Positions 51,953-61,922 of a stretch of DNA of 64,000 nucleotides are shown here, one piece after another. A program made the translations under genes and the position numbers. The stretch spans positions 170,919 through 234,918 of the forward strand of contig SIJG01000084.1 of assembly GCA_023374025.1 (NCBI GenBank), in the 5' to 3' direction. The stretch's first letter is position 1. Each line of letters begins with the position of its first letter. This DNA comes from Heterodera schachtii (lineage: Eukaryota; Nematoda; Chromadorea; Rhabditida; Heteroderidae). The notes beneath the pieces were generated by a model, which was not told where the DNA came from, did not search any database, and saw only the letters and a list, made by a program, of their open reading frames with translations.

Positions 51953-53676
51953 TTACCATAAAAACTCAATCGAAAATTGAGTTGCTGTCTCTTTCCCTTT
52001 TTCATCGTCCAAATAAATATCAATGGCCAAAGTCACTTTGTCCTCCTCCTTGTCGTACCATCGTGAGCTTGTGCCAACCCATTCCTTAATTATGATGACA
52101 TAAAAGGAATCCAATTAAAAAAAATTGGTTTTAATTTTTAAAATGAAAATAAAAAGGCTTATGCTTTTGTCATGACAATTTTTGACTTTTACAATGGCCG
52201 AAAAGGATCTTTTTTGTAACTGTTTAAAATTTAAATTATGCAGAGAAGGCCAACAGAATTCTTTTAAAAATTACTTATTTTTTATTAGTTTATTTTGGCC
52301 AATTTATAAAAACAAAAAAATTCTCACCAAATACGAAAATGTAACGAAATTATAAAATCCGTGAATGGGTGATTCATTGTTAAAAATGCGGTCATCGAAA
52401 GCTTCCCGAGGATCACGCGGAACAATTCGAAAAGATGCCGAACATTTGCGGCTCCAATTCGGTGCTTAAAACAAATTAATATTATATTATTATTTCGAAT
52501 TAATTTTAATTAATTTCACTTACTTCCTTTTGGGACGGCACACAAAAGGTAAAAGCCCAAACATTTCTCCCCATCAGCGCTTCCGTTTATTTGTGCCACA
52601 ATTTTCCACGGCATTCCTTTGATGTGCACAGTGTCGCTTTTGCGCTCGCTTCCAACGAATTCGAGAAAAAATTCGGAAATTTTTTCAATTTCCATAAAGA
52701 TTGTCCTATCGGATGTTCTTGGCACAGAAGCAAATTGGTCAGCTTGAGCATTCTTTAAGGTAAAGTCAACAGTCAATGTCACGCTGTCATCATTTTTATT
52801 GTAAAATCCATTGCCCGGGTACAGCAATTCCTTAATTAGCCATAATTGATCAATTAAGGAATAAGCAAATCAAAATCACTCACCGCAAATGAAATGGAAC
52901 CAGGGAATCCCGCGTGGTTCTCTGTGTGGTTAAAAATTTTGCCCAAAAGTTTCCCAGTAGAATTTTCCATGTCGAACTTTTTCGAGACAATTCGAAAGGT
53001 TGCCGCCGAACATTCGCAACTCCAATTTTTGTCTTAATTAAGTGGTTCTTATCCTTTTTGTAACCCCCTAAAAAATTTTTAAAGTTTTTTCTATGGTAAT
53101 TTTAGGCGCTGAAAACAAATCTGACATTTATCTGTTACGCAACATTTAATTGTCTCTATAATCTAACATTGGTCTATGAACATTTGAGCCGACCCAATAA
53201 ATACATTTATCATAATATTGCGGAGCATATGCCTCCTGCTTAATTTTATGAATTTGGGCGGCACAAAAAGGAAAAGAACCAATTAGGTAAGTTACGCCCA
53301 ATTTTAATTTTCTACAATAATTAGTATTTAATTAATTAATTTTCTTTACCTTCTTTTGCTGCTGCACATTTAATGTAAATTCCCAACCATTTTTGATCAG
53401 TGCTTCCATTTTTTGCATTAATTTTTGCCACAATATTCCAAGAAAGTCCTCTGATTTGCACAGTTTCACTGTATCGATAAGTGCCCACTTTTTCTCCCGC
53501 AAATTTCGACACTTTTTCAATGTCCAAAACAATTGTCCCAAATGTCAAATTTCGCCAATGGCTCGGGAATTGCAATGGGCCGTACAGTAATCCACCAGAC
53601 GAACCACACATTTTCGATTGGCTATGGTATTGTTTAATGCCGACCACTTCTTCTGCAATTAAAATGCCGGAAGGAA
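51953..53676 (-). pseudogene. MATH-MATH gene H, lacks BTB and BACK
   Basis: Exons in transcription order: 53350-53676, 52884-53032, 52524-52830, 52328-52464, 51953-52084. All phases agree and every exon is open. The first is a MATH1 exon starting VPSGILIAEEVVG, with GLSWNIVAKI; the second MATH has GMPWKIVAQI and ends IYLDDEKGKE. The donor after the first exon is intact GT, unlike gene B. Upstream (higher coordinates), BACK exons would be expected near 54 kb, but a foldback element (53928-55417) begins there and no BACK exon lies beyond it. It is a 5'-truncated copy, or a MATH-only gene if an upstream promoter exists. It is the sister of 12.6-16.6 kb. Confidence 0.75.
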
Positions 53677-53927
53677 CTGTAAAAATAAGAGTTAGACGGG
53701 CCGGGAATGGCATGCTAAGCTATCCTTAAAAATCTTTTATTTTTGAAAAAAAATAAAATAAACATTTATTTTTTAGTAAATTTATAAAATAAATGAAACG
53801 AGAAAAAAAGGGCTAATGCTTTATGTTAAAATTTTAAATATTCTATCAAAAAATTATTTTTGAATATATTCGAATTTGTCTAAATGCCCCATTATTTGCT
53901 TTTCTCGTATGTGTAAATTCCCGAGAC

Positions 53928-55417
53928 TAGAGCCCGGCGCGGGACGGGATCCCGCGCGGGATTTTGCGGGATCCCAATCCGCAATCCCGCATTTTTTGGG
54001 AAATGCGGGATTTGCGGGATTTTGCGGGATTTATACCTGCGGGATCCCGTCCCGCAAAATTTTGAGTTCAAATCCCGCAGCGGGATCCGCAAATTTGAAA
54101 ATTTGTGCGGGATTTTGCGGGATTTTATTGATTTTTTTGAAAATTTTTAATGACAAAATGTCAAATATTTTGAATAAATTTTTAACAAATTCAATCAAAT
54201 TAAAGCCATTTTTCTCTCAAATTTCATCTAGAATTTTCAAAAAATTTCCGGCGGCGCCTGACGGCACCGCCGGACCAGCTTTTACTTATTAACTCGGTAG
54301 AAATTGAGTCCAAAAGTGCGATATTTGGTCATTTTTTAGTTAAAATCAGTTAATAAATTGACAAATTTTCAAAAAATTTTCCCGGCGGCGCCTATCGGCA
54401 CCGCCGGACCCTCGCCGATAGGCGCCGCCGGGGAAAAATTGAGAATTTTGTCATTAAAAAATTCTTAATTTTTTGGAAAAAAATTGGTTCAGTTTACGTT
54501 ACGATGCTCTATTACAAATAGAGCCCGGAAATTTCAAATTTGCGGATCCCGCTGCGGGATTGGTACTGAAAAATTTTGCGGGACGGGATCCCGCATGTAT
54601 AAATCCCGCAAAATCCCGCAATCCCGCAAATCCCGCATTTAAAATTTGCGGGATCCCGCGCGGGGATTGCGGGATTTTGGAAATTTCGAAAAATTTTCAA
54701 TTAAATTTCAAAAAAATTTCCAAAAACTAAAAATACCTGTCATTTTGAAAACGAAATTTTTAGGGGCTGGCGGGATGCATTAAAAGGGGCTGATGGGTTG
54801 ATCAAGATTTTTAAGGGTTGGATAGATCGGTGAACAAATTGTTAATGGGATCAATCAATAAATTTAACTATTTTATTTTTGTCGTTTTTTGCGGCGCGCG
54901 TTTTCAAAAACTTTTCGGGAACAGAGGGTCCGGCGGAGCCGATAGGCGCCGCCGGGAAAATTTTTTGAAAATTTTGTCAATTTATTAACTGATTTTAACC
55001 AAAAAATGACCAAATATCGCACTTTTGGACTCAATTTCTACCGAGTTAATAAGTAAAAGCTGGTCCGGCGGTGCCGTCAGGCGCCGCCGGAAATTTTTTG
55101 AAAATTCTAGATGAAATTTGAGAGAAAAATGGCTTTAATTTGATTGAATTTGTTAAAAATTTATTCGAAATATTTGGCATTTTGTCATTAAAAATTTTCA
55201 AAAAAATCAATAAAATCCCGCAAAATCCCGCACAAATTTTCAAATTTGCGGATCCCGCTGCGGGATTTGAACTCAAAATTTTGCGGGACGGGATCCCGCA
55301 GGTATAAATCCCGCAAAATCCCGCAATCCCGCAAATCCCGCATTTCCCAAAAATGCGGGATTGCGGATAGGGATCCCGCAAAATCCCGCGCGGGATCCCG
55401 TCCCGCGCCGGGCTCTA
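53928..55417. mobile_element. Large foldback hAT-like element with GCGGGATCCCGC words
   Basis: The ends are TAGAGCCCGGCGCGGGACGG and its exact complement. Inverted arms reach about 490 bp on each side (to about 54425 and from about 54915). The arms hold dense GGGATCCCG words, then AT-rich DNA, then GC cores near 54245, 54395, 54935 and 55070. The middle (54530-54670) has another block of the same words. It is related to the 710-bp element at 34.7 kb. No matching 8-bp duplication was found. The left flank continues gene B/H downstream-type DNA up to CCCGAGAC, as at 16.9 kb, where the element is absent. Confidence 0.8.
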
Positions 55418-55640
55418 ATTACAAACCCAAATTATTAAATAATTGTAAAACATTATGCAAATTATCCAAATTTAAAAAGATTCTGAGGGTTTTCCCCAAA
55501 AGGCATCCTCAAAATTTCTCAAAAAGCCACAAAAATCCTCAAATCCTCATTTTCCAAAAAAATCCTCATTGACCTATCAAAAAGCCACAAAATGAGGATA
55601 AATCCTCAGATCTGGCACCCCCTGTTTACATATGTATTTC
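55418..55640. repeat. Fragment of the CAGAG element family
   Basis: AAAAGCCACAAAAATCCTCA words and a CTCAGATCTGGCACC end resemble one arm of the element at 17749-18488. No gene is present. Confidence 0.5.
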
Positions 55641-55649
55641 GCGATTTTT

Positions 55650-55850
55650 CTTACAAAAAAAGAATCCCTCTTCTGCGTTACATATTCCCGCGTCTTTTCT
55701 GCGTCTTTGCCTTTTTTCGTGTGTCTGCTGTCTCTCGCCTTCTACAGTGAGAGATAGTGAAGTCAATGCGAGTCATTCAGTACAGTGACTGTACAAAAAC
55801 AATACAGACGAAATACTAAATTCCTTTAGAGGGTCTCAATACCGGAAAAA
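55650..55850 (+). promoter_or_regulatory. Conserved upstream region of BTB gene I
   Basis: Matches 19055-19250 upstream of gene C with a few substitutions and small indels. The GTACAGT-G-ACTGTAC dyad is kept. The GAGAGACAG arm of the other dyad is changed to GAGAGATAG. Confidence 0.45.
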
Positions 55851-57312
55851 ATTGCCAATAATTTTACCGCATTTAAATAGGTAATTACGAATTTTGGAAT
55901 TGCTTATCATGTCCAAACCGTTGGTTGAACGAATGAAGCATTTGTTGAGCACGGGAGAGGACGCGGATGTTTATTTTTTGGTGGGGGACGGAGACGAAAA
56001 AGAGGCGAGTTTAAAATTGAAAATTAATTTATAATTAATTATTTAAATAAAATGGTAAATTTAGTGAAATTGGTCATTTTGTTGTTTTTTAAATTTAATC
56101 CTCTTAAGCTTTTGTCAGCCCATAAAATCATTGTGAAGCATGCTTCCGACGTTTTTAAGGCAATGTTCCGTTTTGATGCCAAAAACGAGAAAAAGGAATT
56201 CGGTAAAATATTAATGATACTAATTATAATAATTACTGGCTTAGCTCCAATAATTTATTTTTCAATTAGCCTCTGCTAATTGTCCCGTGGAGATTCCCGA
56301 CGTTGAAGCAGCAGCGTTCAAAGTGCTGTTGAGCTTCATCTATACGGAAGAATTGAGTGAATTGAACGGAGACAATGCGATTGCTGTGCTTTGCGCCGGT
56401 GGATTTTTTTATGAAAATTAAATATGGAAATAATATTTTTAATTAGCCAAAAAGTATAATATCCCTCCTCTGGTCAACGCATCTTTGCAAATTCCCATCT
56501 CCGAATTGCGCAATGTTTTCGTGGCTTTTGCCCAGGCTCGCCTTTTTGAATTGGAGGTGGAGTTTAAGCGAATTTTAAATGTATTATATTTGTCTCGTAT
56601 CAAACGGAAGATAAAAGTCTCGGAATTTTTTAAATCCAAGAAATGAGCAAACAGTGGCATTAAAAAAGAAATTACAAGGAGAAAACACGAAATTCAACCT
56701 TTCCGAACATGATTTTTTGTCTATTGCATTTAGCTTAAAATAAAGTTGTACAAAAGCTTCTGTAGAATCCCTAAGCTTTCATTTGATACCAAGAATAGGG
56801 AACGGGACAAAATCTCGCCGCAGAAATTTCAAAAAATTTCAAACAGAAATTTTCCAAGAAAAAAATCTTAGAAATTTTTTTTATAAGAAAATTTAAAGAA
56901 AAAAAAATTAAAATTTTCAGTAGTTAGTTTTTTTTTTGAAATTTTAGGATAAATTTCAGAAATTTTCAAGTTTCTAAGAATTTTTTCCTTGAAAAATTTA
57001 AGATTGAAATTTTTTAAGAAACCTGAGGATGGTCATTCATGGGACGCACAAAACCAACAAGAACCATATATGTATTATTTATCTTGGTATGTATTTTTAA
57101 TAATTTAAGGATTTTGCCAATTGTTGTTTGTCTTACATTGCAAAAAACGCGGACGAATTGATCAAATCAGAAGAATTTTTGCAAATTGACGAAAAATGTT
57201 AAGCGAGATTTTTGGACGAGATGAATTGCAAATCTGTGGAGAAATTTCAATTTGGAAAGCAGTAAATTACTTTAAAAATTAATTAATTTTAATTAATTTG
57301 ATTATTTCCCAT

Positions 57313-57601
57313 TGTGTTATATGATTTAATTTTATTATAATTATTGGCATTTTGTTTGTGTGCATGTCTGTTTTTGTCTCCCCTTTTGTCTTATTGATTT
57401 GTAACTGACTTATCCCTTTTTCCCTCATTTTCTTCAGTTCAGTTGTTAGTTGGTCTCCTTCTTTTGGTGTTTTTGTCTGCTGTCATTATTTGGTTGACTT
57501 CGGATTAATTTTATTGGGTTGTGCTTTTATTTGAATTAAAGTGTGAAGTTGTTGTGGATTGAGTTAGTGTTAAGCGGTAGAAAGCTGTTTTTTTTATTAC
57601 G
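57313..57601 (+). repeat. Left LTR
   Basis: 289 bp, same length as the right LTR and one base different. It should contain the promoter of the element. The last bases (TTTTTTATTACG) end just before the primer-binding-type site. Confidence 0.9.
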
Positions 57602-57676
57602 TGGCGCTCCTGGCTTCTGGGACAACTCACTGCCATTGATTAAAGACCGGGAATAAAGCCGCAGACGGTTTGGCAG

Positions 57677-57787
57677 GTTGCTCAAAGACTGAGACTGCAG
57701 ATAACAGCTAAGTTTGCCGAGATTTGTTGAAGTTGCTCAAAGACTGAGGATAACTTCGCCATTTGACTGAGTTGCTCAAAGACTGAG
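57677..57787 (+). repeat. Three 17-bp leader repeats in the LTR element
   Basis: GTTGCTCAAAGACTGAG occurs exactly at 57677, 57732 and 57771, in the untranslated leader between the primer-binding site and gag. Such leader repeats could be RNA packaging or dimer signals, but that is inference. Confidence 0.7.
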
Positions 57788-57890
57788 AAGCGAATTTGTT
57801 GAAATTGCAGACATTGTTGGATTTGAATTGAACCAAGACGGTTACTGGAAAAAGCCTGCGGTGCATTCGTTTTTGAGCTCGAATTTGCCT

Positions 57891-60029
57891 ATGAACGTCG
57901 AATTGGGAGACAACCGAGGGCTTGATAATGATGCTGTTTGGAGACATAACGAAATTTTGGATGAACGAGAAATGCGACGCCGATTATTGGCAGTGAGTGC
58001 CAACAACAACTATCTGATTAGACGCATGGAAGACGATAATGGAAGAAGAGCGGCGGAACGGCCAATGCATTCGACTATTTTTAAGCAAAATTTTGGATTG
58101 AGAAATCCTAACAACACGGAATTTGCTCAGATGTACCCTCCCGTTCATCAACCGACACCTGCACCCAATTTTGATCGGAATAAAGGACAAATGCAGTACA
58201 CACAACCACGGGTCGGCAACAACACAGATCCAATTTTCGTGCAACAAATTGCGGTCCACTCCCAATTAATTGCAAAGAATATCTCAACAAATCCGCAATG
58301 TCATTTAACTGTGTTGGAGAATGAAGCTTCTCAACGCCTAATTCAGCAAAATGAAATAAATGATCGAATTTTGGCCCAAGCAATAAAAAGTTTGGACAAT
58401 TTCTCCTATTCGATGACATTGAATTCATTGCCAGAATTGGAGGGAAATTCGGGCTCAGATCAAGTGAGATCATTTTTCCAACGTTTCGATATCGCCACTG
58501 AGGAATGGCCTGAAGCTAAACGGCTAAACGCACTTCGGTCGAAATGTTCGGGACGCGCTGAACGGGCTCTTAATGTTGCCGTCGCAAACCATCCGTTTCA
58601 GTACGAAGTCATTAAACGTGCAATGATTCATCAGCTTGAGTCGACAGATGCTCGACATATGTCAGCTTTTGATGAATTAATGAATGGCGTTTTCCGCCGG
58701 AACAACGAACCCATTGATGATTTGGCCGACCGAATTTCTTCACTGGTTCGAAAGGCATATCCGGCACTTCCAGAGCATCTTTATGACGATTATTCAATTC
58801 GGCATTTTATCAGAGCGCTTCAAAACCCGGAATTAGCGCTGGCACTCGAAATGGCACGTCAAACACCAATGGTTTTTGATGAATTTGTGGCATTAGCGGC
58901 AAGAGCTGAGGCCACCCAAAAAGCATCGTGTCGTGCGCAAAGGCAGAATAATATGCCGATTTTACAAAGTCAGTATAGACAATCTCACTACAACGACCGG
59001 CAGATGCAGCAGCCTTTTCGCAATACAAGTTTTGCGCAAAAGAATTTCACAAATTCCGACCGAGTTTGTTGTTACAATTGTAATCAGTTTGGCCATTTTA
59101 TGAGACAATGCCCTCATCCTCAGCAAAGTCGCGTTGAAGCCGGCACTCAGAATATCAACAGCTCCGTACCGCAAAAACAGTTACCGTTTTTTAATTTCGT
59201 TCGTAAAAATTCTTTGGCGGAACAGCAGGAAAGGACAGTACAGCAGAGTGAAAATCTTTTTGTTGGTGGCGTTTTGATAAGCCCTGCCGAGGTGGAAAAA
59301 TTGTCTAAAAAGGATGGAAACGAAAAATTGGTTCAATTGGCCGAAGCAATGAAATTTGAGAGTAAAGATATGGCAATTTTTCGAAATTCGAGCGCCAAAA
59401 GCGAAGTGAAAATTAAAAGAGCGCCGGAATTCTCAGAAAAAGAAAAATTTTCTGAAACCAAAAGGAGGTGTTGGACAAATTCTGATCGAAAGCGGAAGAA
59501 AGTTGAAAAGACACCATCAAACACTGCGACCCAAATAAAGAACCGAATTTTAAGTAATTGTGGTGAGAAAGGGCACAAAAAGTTCGGCCCAAAAGAACAG
59601 GTGGGAAAGAAATTCGAAGTGCAAAATGGCGGTGGTGGAAAATTTGGAAAAAGCGGAAGGATTTTTTCCAAGGGCAAAAATCCCAATATCCAATTAGGGA
59701 CAATTGAAATTTTGGAAGGTGGGGAGGAGTTGAAGAGAAAAAGGATGAATTTGGACAGTAAAGATCAGCGAGAAAAAGTCAGACTAAATGTCTCAAGTGG
59801 CGGATCTCAATCGAATTTTGGGACAATTAGAGCGGAGGCTGATCATTGGATGATTCGAAGAAAAGTGCCATTTGATCGGGGTTGGGTCGAGTTGACCGCC
59901 TCGTGTCCGGGCCCGACTTCACATTCTGTTGGTGATCGACCATTATTGCGCGGACTTCGATGCAATGGCAGTGTGCTGAATCCCAGACGACATCACCTTT
60001 CGACAGCCGGATGCGGAATGTGCAGCTGA
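57891..60029 (+). CDS. Gag polyprotein of LTR retrotransposon, 712 aa
   Basis: The frame is open from upstream; the first in-frame ATG is 57891. The capsid-like region (about 58420-58930) has LNSLPELEGNSGSDQVRSFF, SKCSGRAERAL and FDEFVALAARAEAT, as in retrotransposon Gag proteins. A CCHC zinc knuckle CYNCNQFGHFMRQC is at 59070-59111 (C-x2-C-x4-H-x4-C) and should bind RNA. A second knuckle near 59560 (CGEKGHKKFG) lacks its Cys partners. The long C-terminal part is Lys/Glu-rich. The last about 45 residues (from LTASCPGPTSHS) look unlike the rest and may mark where an internal deletion joined gag to the 3' end of a larger element. No protease motif is seen. Confidence 0.85.
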   Translation: MNVELGDNRGLDNDAVWRHNEILDEREMRRRLLAVSANNNYLIRRMEDDNGRRAAERPMHSTIFKQNFGLRNPNNTEFAQMYPPVHQPTPAPNFDRNKGQMQYTQPRVGNNTDPIFVQQIAVHSQLIAKNISTNPQCHLTVLENEASQRLIQQNEINDRILAQAIKSLDNFSYSMTLNSLPELEGNSGSDQVRSFFQRFDIATEEWPEAKRLNALRSKCSGRAERALNVAVANHPFQYEVIKRAMIHQLESTDARHMSAFDELMNGVFRRNNEPIDDLADRISSLVRKAYPALPEHLYDDYSIRHFIRALQNPELALALEMARQTPMVFDEFVALAARAEATQKASCRAQRQNNMPILQSQYRQSHYNDRQMQQPFRNTSFAQKNFTNSDRVCCYNCNQFGHFMRQCPHPQQSRVEAGTQNINSSVPQKQLPFFNFVRKNSLAEQQERTVQQSENLFVGGVLISPAEVEKLSKKDGNEKLVQLAEAMKFESKDMAIFRNSSAKSEVKIKRAPEFSEKEKFSETKRRCWTNSDRKRKKVEKTPSNTATQIKNRILSNCGEKGHKKFGPKEQVGKKFEVQNGGGGKFGKSGRIFSKGKNPNIQLGTIEILEGGEELKRKRMNLDSKDQREKVRLNVSSGGSQSNFGTIRAEADHWMIRRKVPFDRGWVELTASCPGPTSHSVGDRPLLRGLRCNGSVLNPRRHHLSTAGCGMCS

Positions 60030-60062
60030 TCGGCAGGGACGCCTCTCGTCAGCGGCCGGGGA

Positions 60063-60351
60063 TGTGTTATATGATTTAATTTTATTATAATTATTGGCAT
60101 TTTGTTTGTGTGCATGTCTGTTTTTGTCTCCCCTTTTGTCTTATTGATTTGTAACTGACTTATCCCTTTTTCCCTCATTTTCTTCAGTTCAGTTGTTAGT
60201 TGGTCTCCTTCTTTTGGTGTTTTTGTCTGCTGTCATTATTTGGTTGACTTCGGATTAATTTTATTGGGTTGTGCTTTTATTTGAATTAAAGCGTGAAGTT
60301 GTTGTGGATTGAGTTAGTGTTAAGCGGTAGAAAGCTGTTTTTTTTATTACG
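60063..60351 (+). repeat. Right LTR
   Basis: 289 bp. It is followed by the target duplication CCAT and then by the end of intron 5 of gene I. The near identity with the left LTR shows that the insertion is recent. Confidence 0.9.
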
Positions 60352-61922
60352 CCATTAATTCTAATTGTTTTATTTTTCGGCACTCCGTTGGGCCGACGAA
60401 AAATGCCGTGAAAATGGTATTGAATATTCAGCAGAGAATCGTCGTCAAATGCTTGGCCCGGCACTGTTCAAAATTCGTTTTCCGCTTTTGTCAATGAGGA
60501 ATTTACAAAGAAAATTGGTAAAAGAAATCAAAATTTGAAATGCATTTTACCTATGTGATGAGATGCCGTAAAAAATTTATAATTTTTGTGGCGAATTTTT
60601 TGGAATGGTTTTTAAAATTTATTTTTCAATAAGTTATAATATATATTTACAGTTCCATCCGAAGTGTTATCAAAGGACGAAGTGATCGCCATTTATCAGT
60701 TTCATTCCCTTCCAAATTGTCATGGGATTTCCGACGGATTTTTCCCAATGCCATTTCCGACTAATGGACGGATTTCTGATCGAAAAAAGGGCACACTTTT
60801 GATGGACATTGAAAAAGTGTCGGAATTTGCACGAGAGAAAGTTGGAAGCAGTCGGTACAGCGAAAAACTGTACATAAATGGACTTCCATGGAAAATAATG
60901 GCGAAAATAAAAACGAAAAGTGGAAGCACTGACAATAATGAGAAATGGTTGGGCGTTCTTTTGTGCATCGCTCCAAAAAAAGGTGCAATTAATTATTATT
61001 TAGTGCTAATTGACAGCAATAATTAACACCCATTAAGATTTGAATTGGCGCTGCTGCGTTCATTCGGCCACTTTTCGAATTGTCTCTGCAACGAAAGGGG
61101 CGGAAAATTCCACTGGGACACTTGCTGACTGTGTTTTAAACAACAAATCGAAGAGTAGGGGATTCCCTAATTTCATTACCATTGCGGTGAGTAGGCCATT
61201 TTATCCCCTTAATTGGTCTAATTATGGGTAATTAAGGAATTGATGGACCCAAGCAAAGGATTTTACATCAGAAAAGAGGACAAATTAACGATGGCCATTG
61301 ATGTCACAGTGGAAGAGGAAAAAACTGAGGAATTCATTTTGGATCAAAGCAAATCAAGAGGGATACTTTTGATGGAAATTGAAAAAGTGACGGAATTTGC
61401 GCGAGAAATCTTTGGGAGTGAACGTAAAAGCGAAACTATTCACATCAAAGGATTTCCATGGAAAATATGGGCAAAAATAAAAATGAAAAATGAAAGCACT
61501 GATAAAATGAGAAATGGTTGGGCATTTTCCTTTTTTGCAATGCTCCAAAAGAAGGTACAAATTACTAATAATTAATATAATTAACAACAATTATTAATTA
61601 TTTTTAGACGAAAATTGGAGTTGCAAATGTTCGGCAACTTTTCGAATTGTCTCGCAAAAGAACGATGTGTTGGAATGCAAGCAAGAATTTAATGACTGTG
61701 TTTTTGACAATAAAAATGACCACAGTGGATATGCCAATTTCATTTCATTTGCTGTGAGTGACATTTAAACTTTTCGCTTAATTGACCCATTATGGGGTAA
61801 TTAAGAAATTGATGGACCCAAACAAAGGCTTCTACGACAAAAGCGAGGACAAATTGACATTGGCCATTGATGTCACAGTGAAAGAAGCAAAACGGAGGAC
61901 AAAACATAAATGCCCAATATGA

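Larger units (their letters stand above)
57313..60351 (+). mobile_element. Gag-only LTR retrotransposon, very young
   Basis: The LTRs are 57313-57601 and 60063-60351 (289 bp each), starting TGTGTTATATG and ending TTATTACG. I found a single difference between them (T versus C near 57542 and 60292). A 4-bp target duplication CCAT flanks the element (57309-57312, 60352-60355). A primer-binding-type site TGGCGCTCCTGGCTTCTGG follows the left LTR directly, and a short purine stretch GGGGA precedes the right LTR. The interior carries only gag; protease, reverse transcriptase, RNase H and integrase are missing. It must use proteins of a full-length relative. It lies in intron 5 of gene I, same strand. 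Confidence 0.92.
55909..61922 (+). pseudogene. BTB-BACK-MATH-MATH gene I, split by an LTR element
   Basis: Exons: 55909-56004, 56109-56202, 56270-56398, 56447-56556, 57110-57261, 60380-60517, 60653-60982, 61038-61186, 61237-61554, 61608-61753, 61806-61922. It is the closest relative of gene C in its 5' half. Single-base losses break the frame in exon 5 (stop after FLQIDEKC), exon 6 (near 60495) and exon 9 (near 61505). The acceptor before exon 6 is CG. A 3039-bp LTR retrotransposon sits in intron 5. Intron 1 is GC-AG. Domains are otherwise those of gene C (BTB, BACK, two MATH). It is not expected to make a whole protein. Confidence 0.85.
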
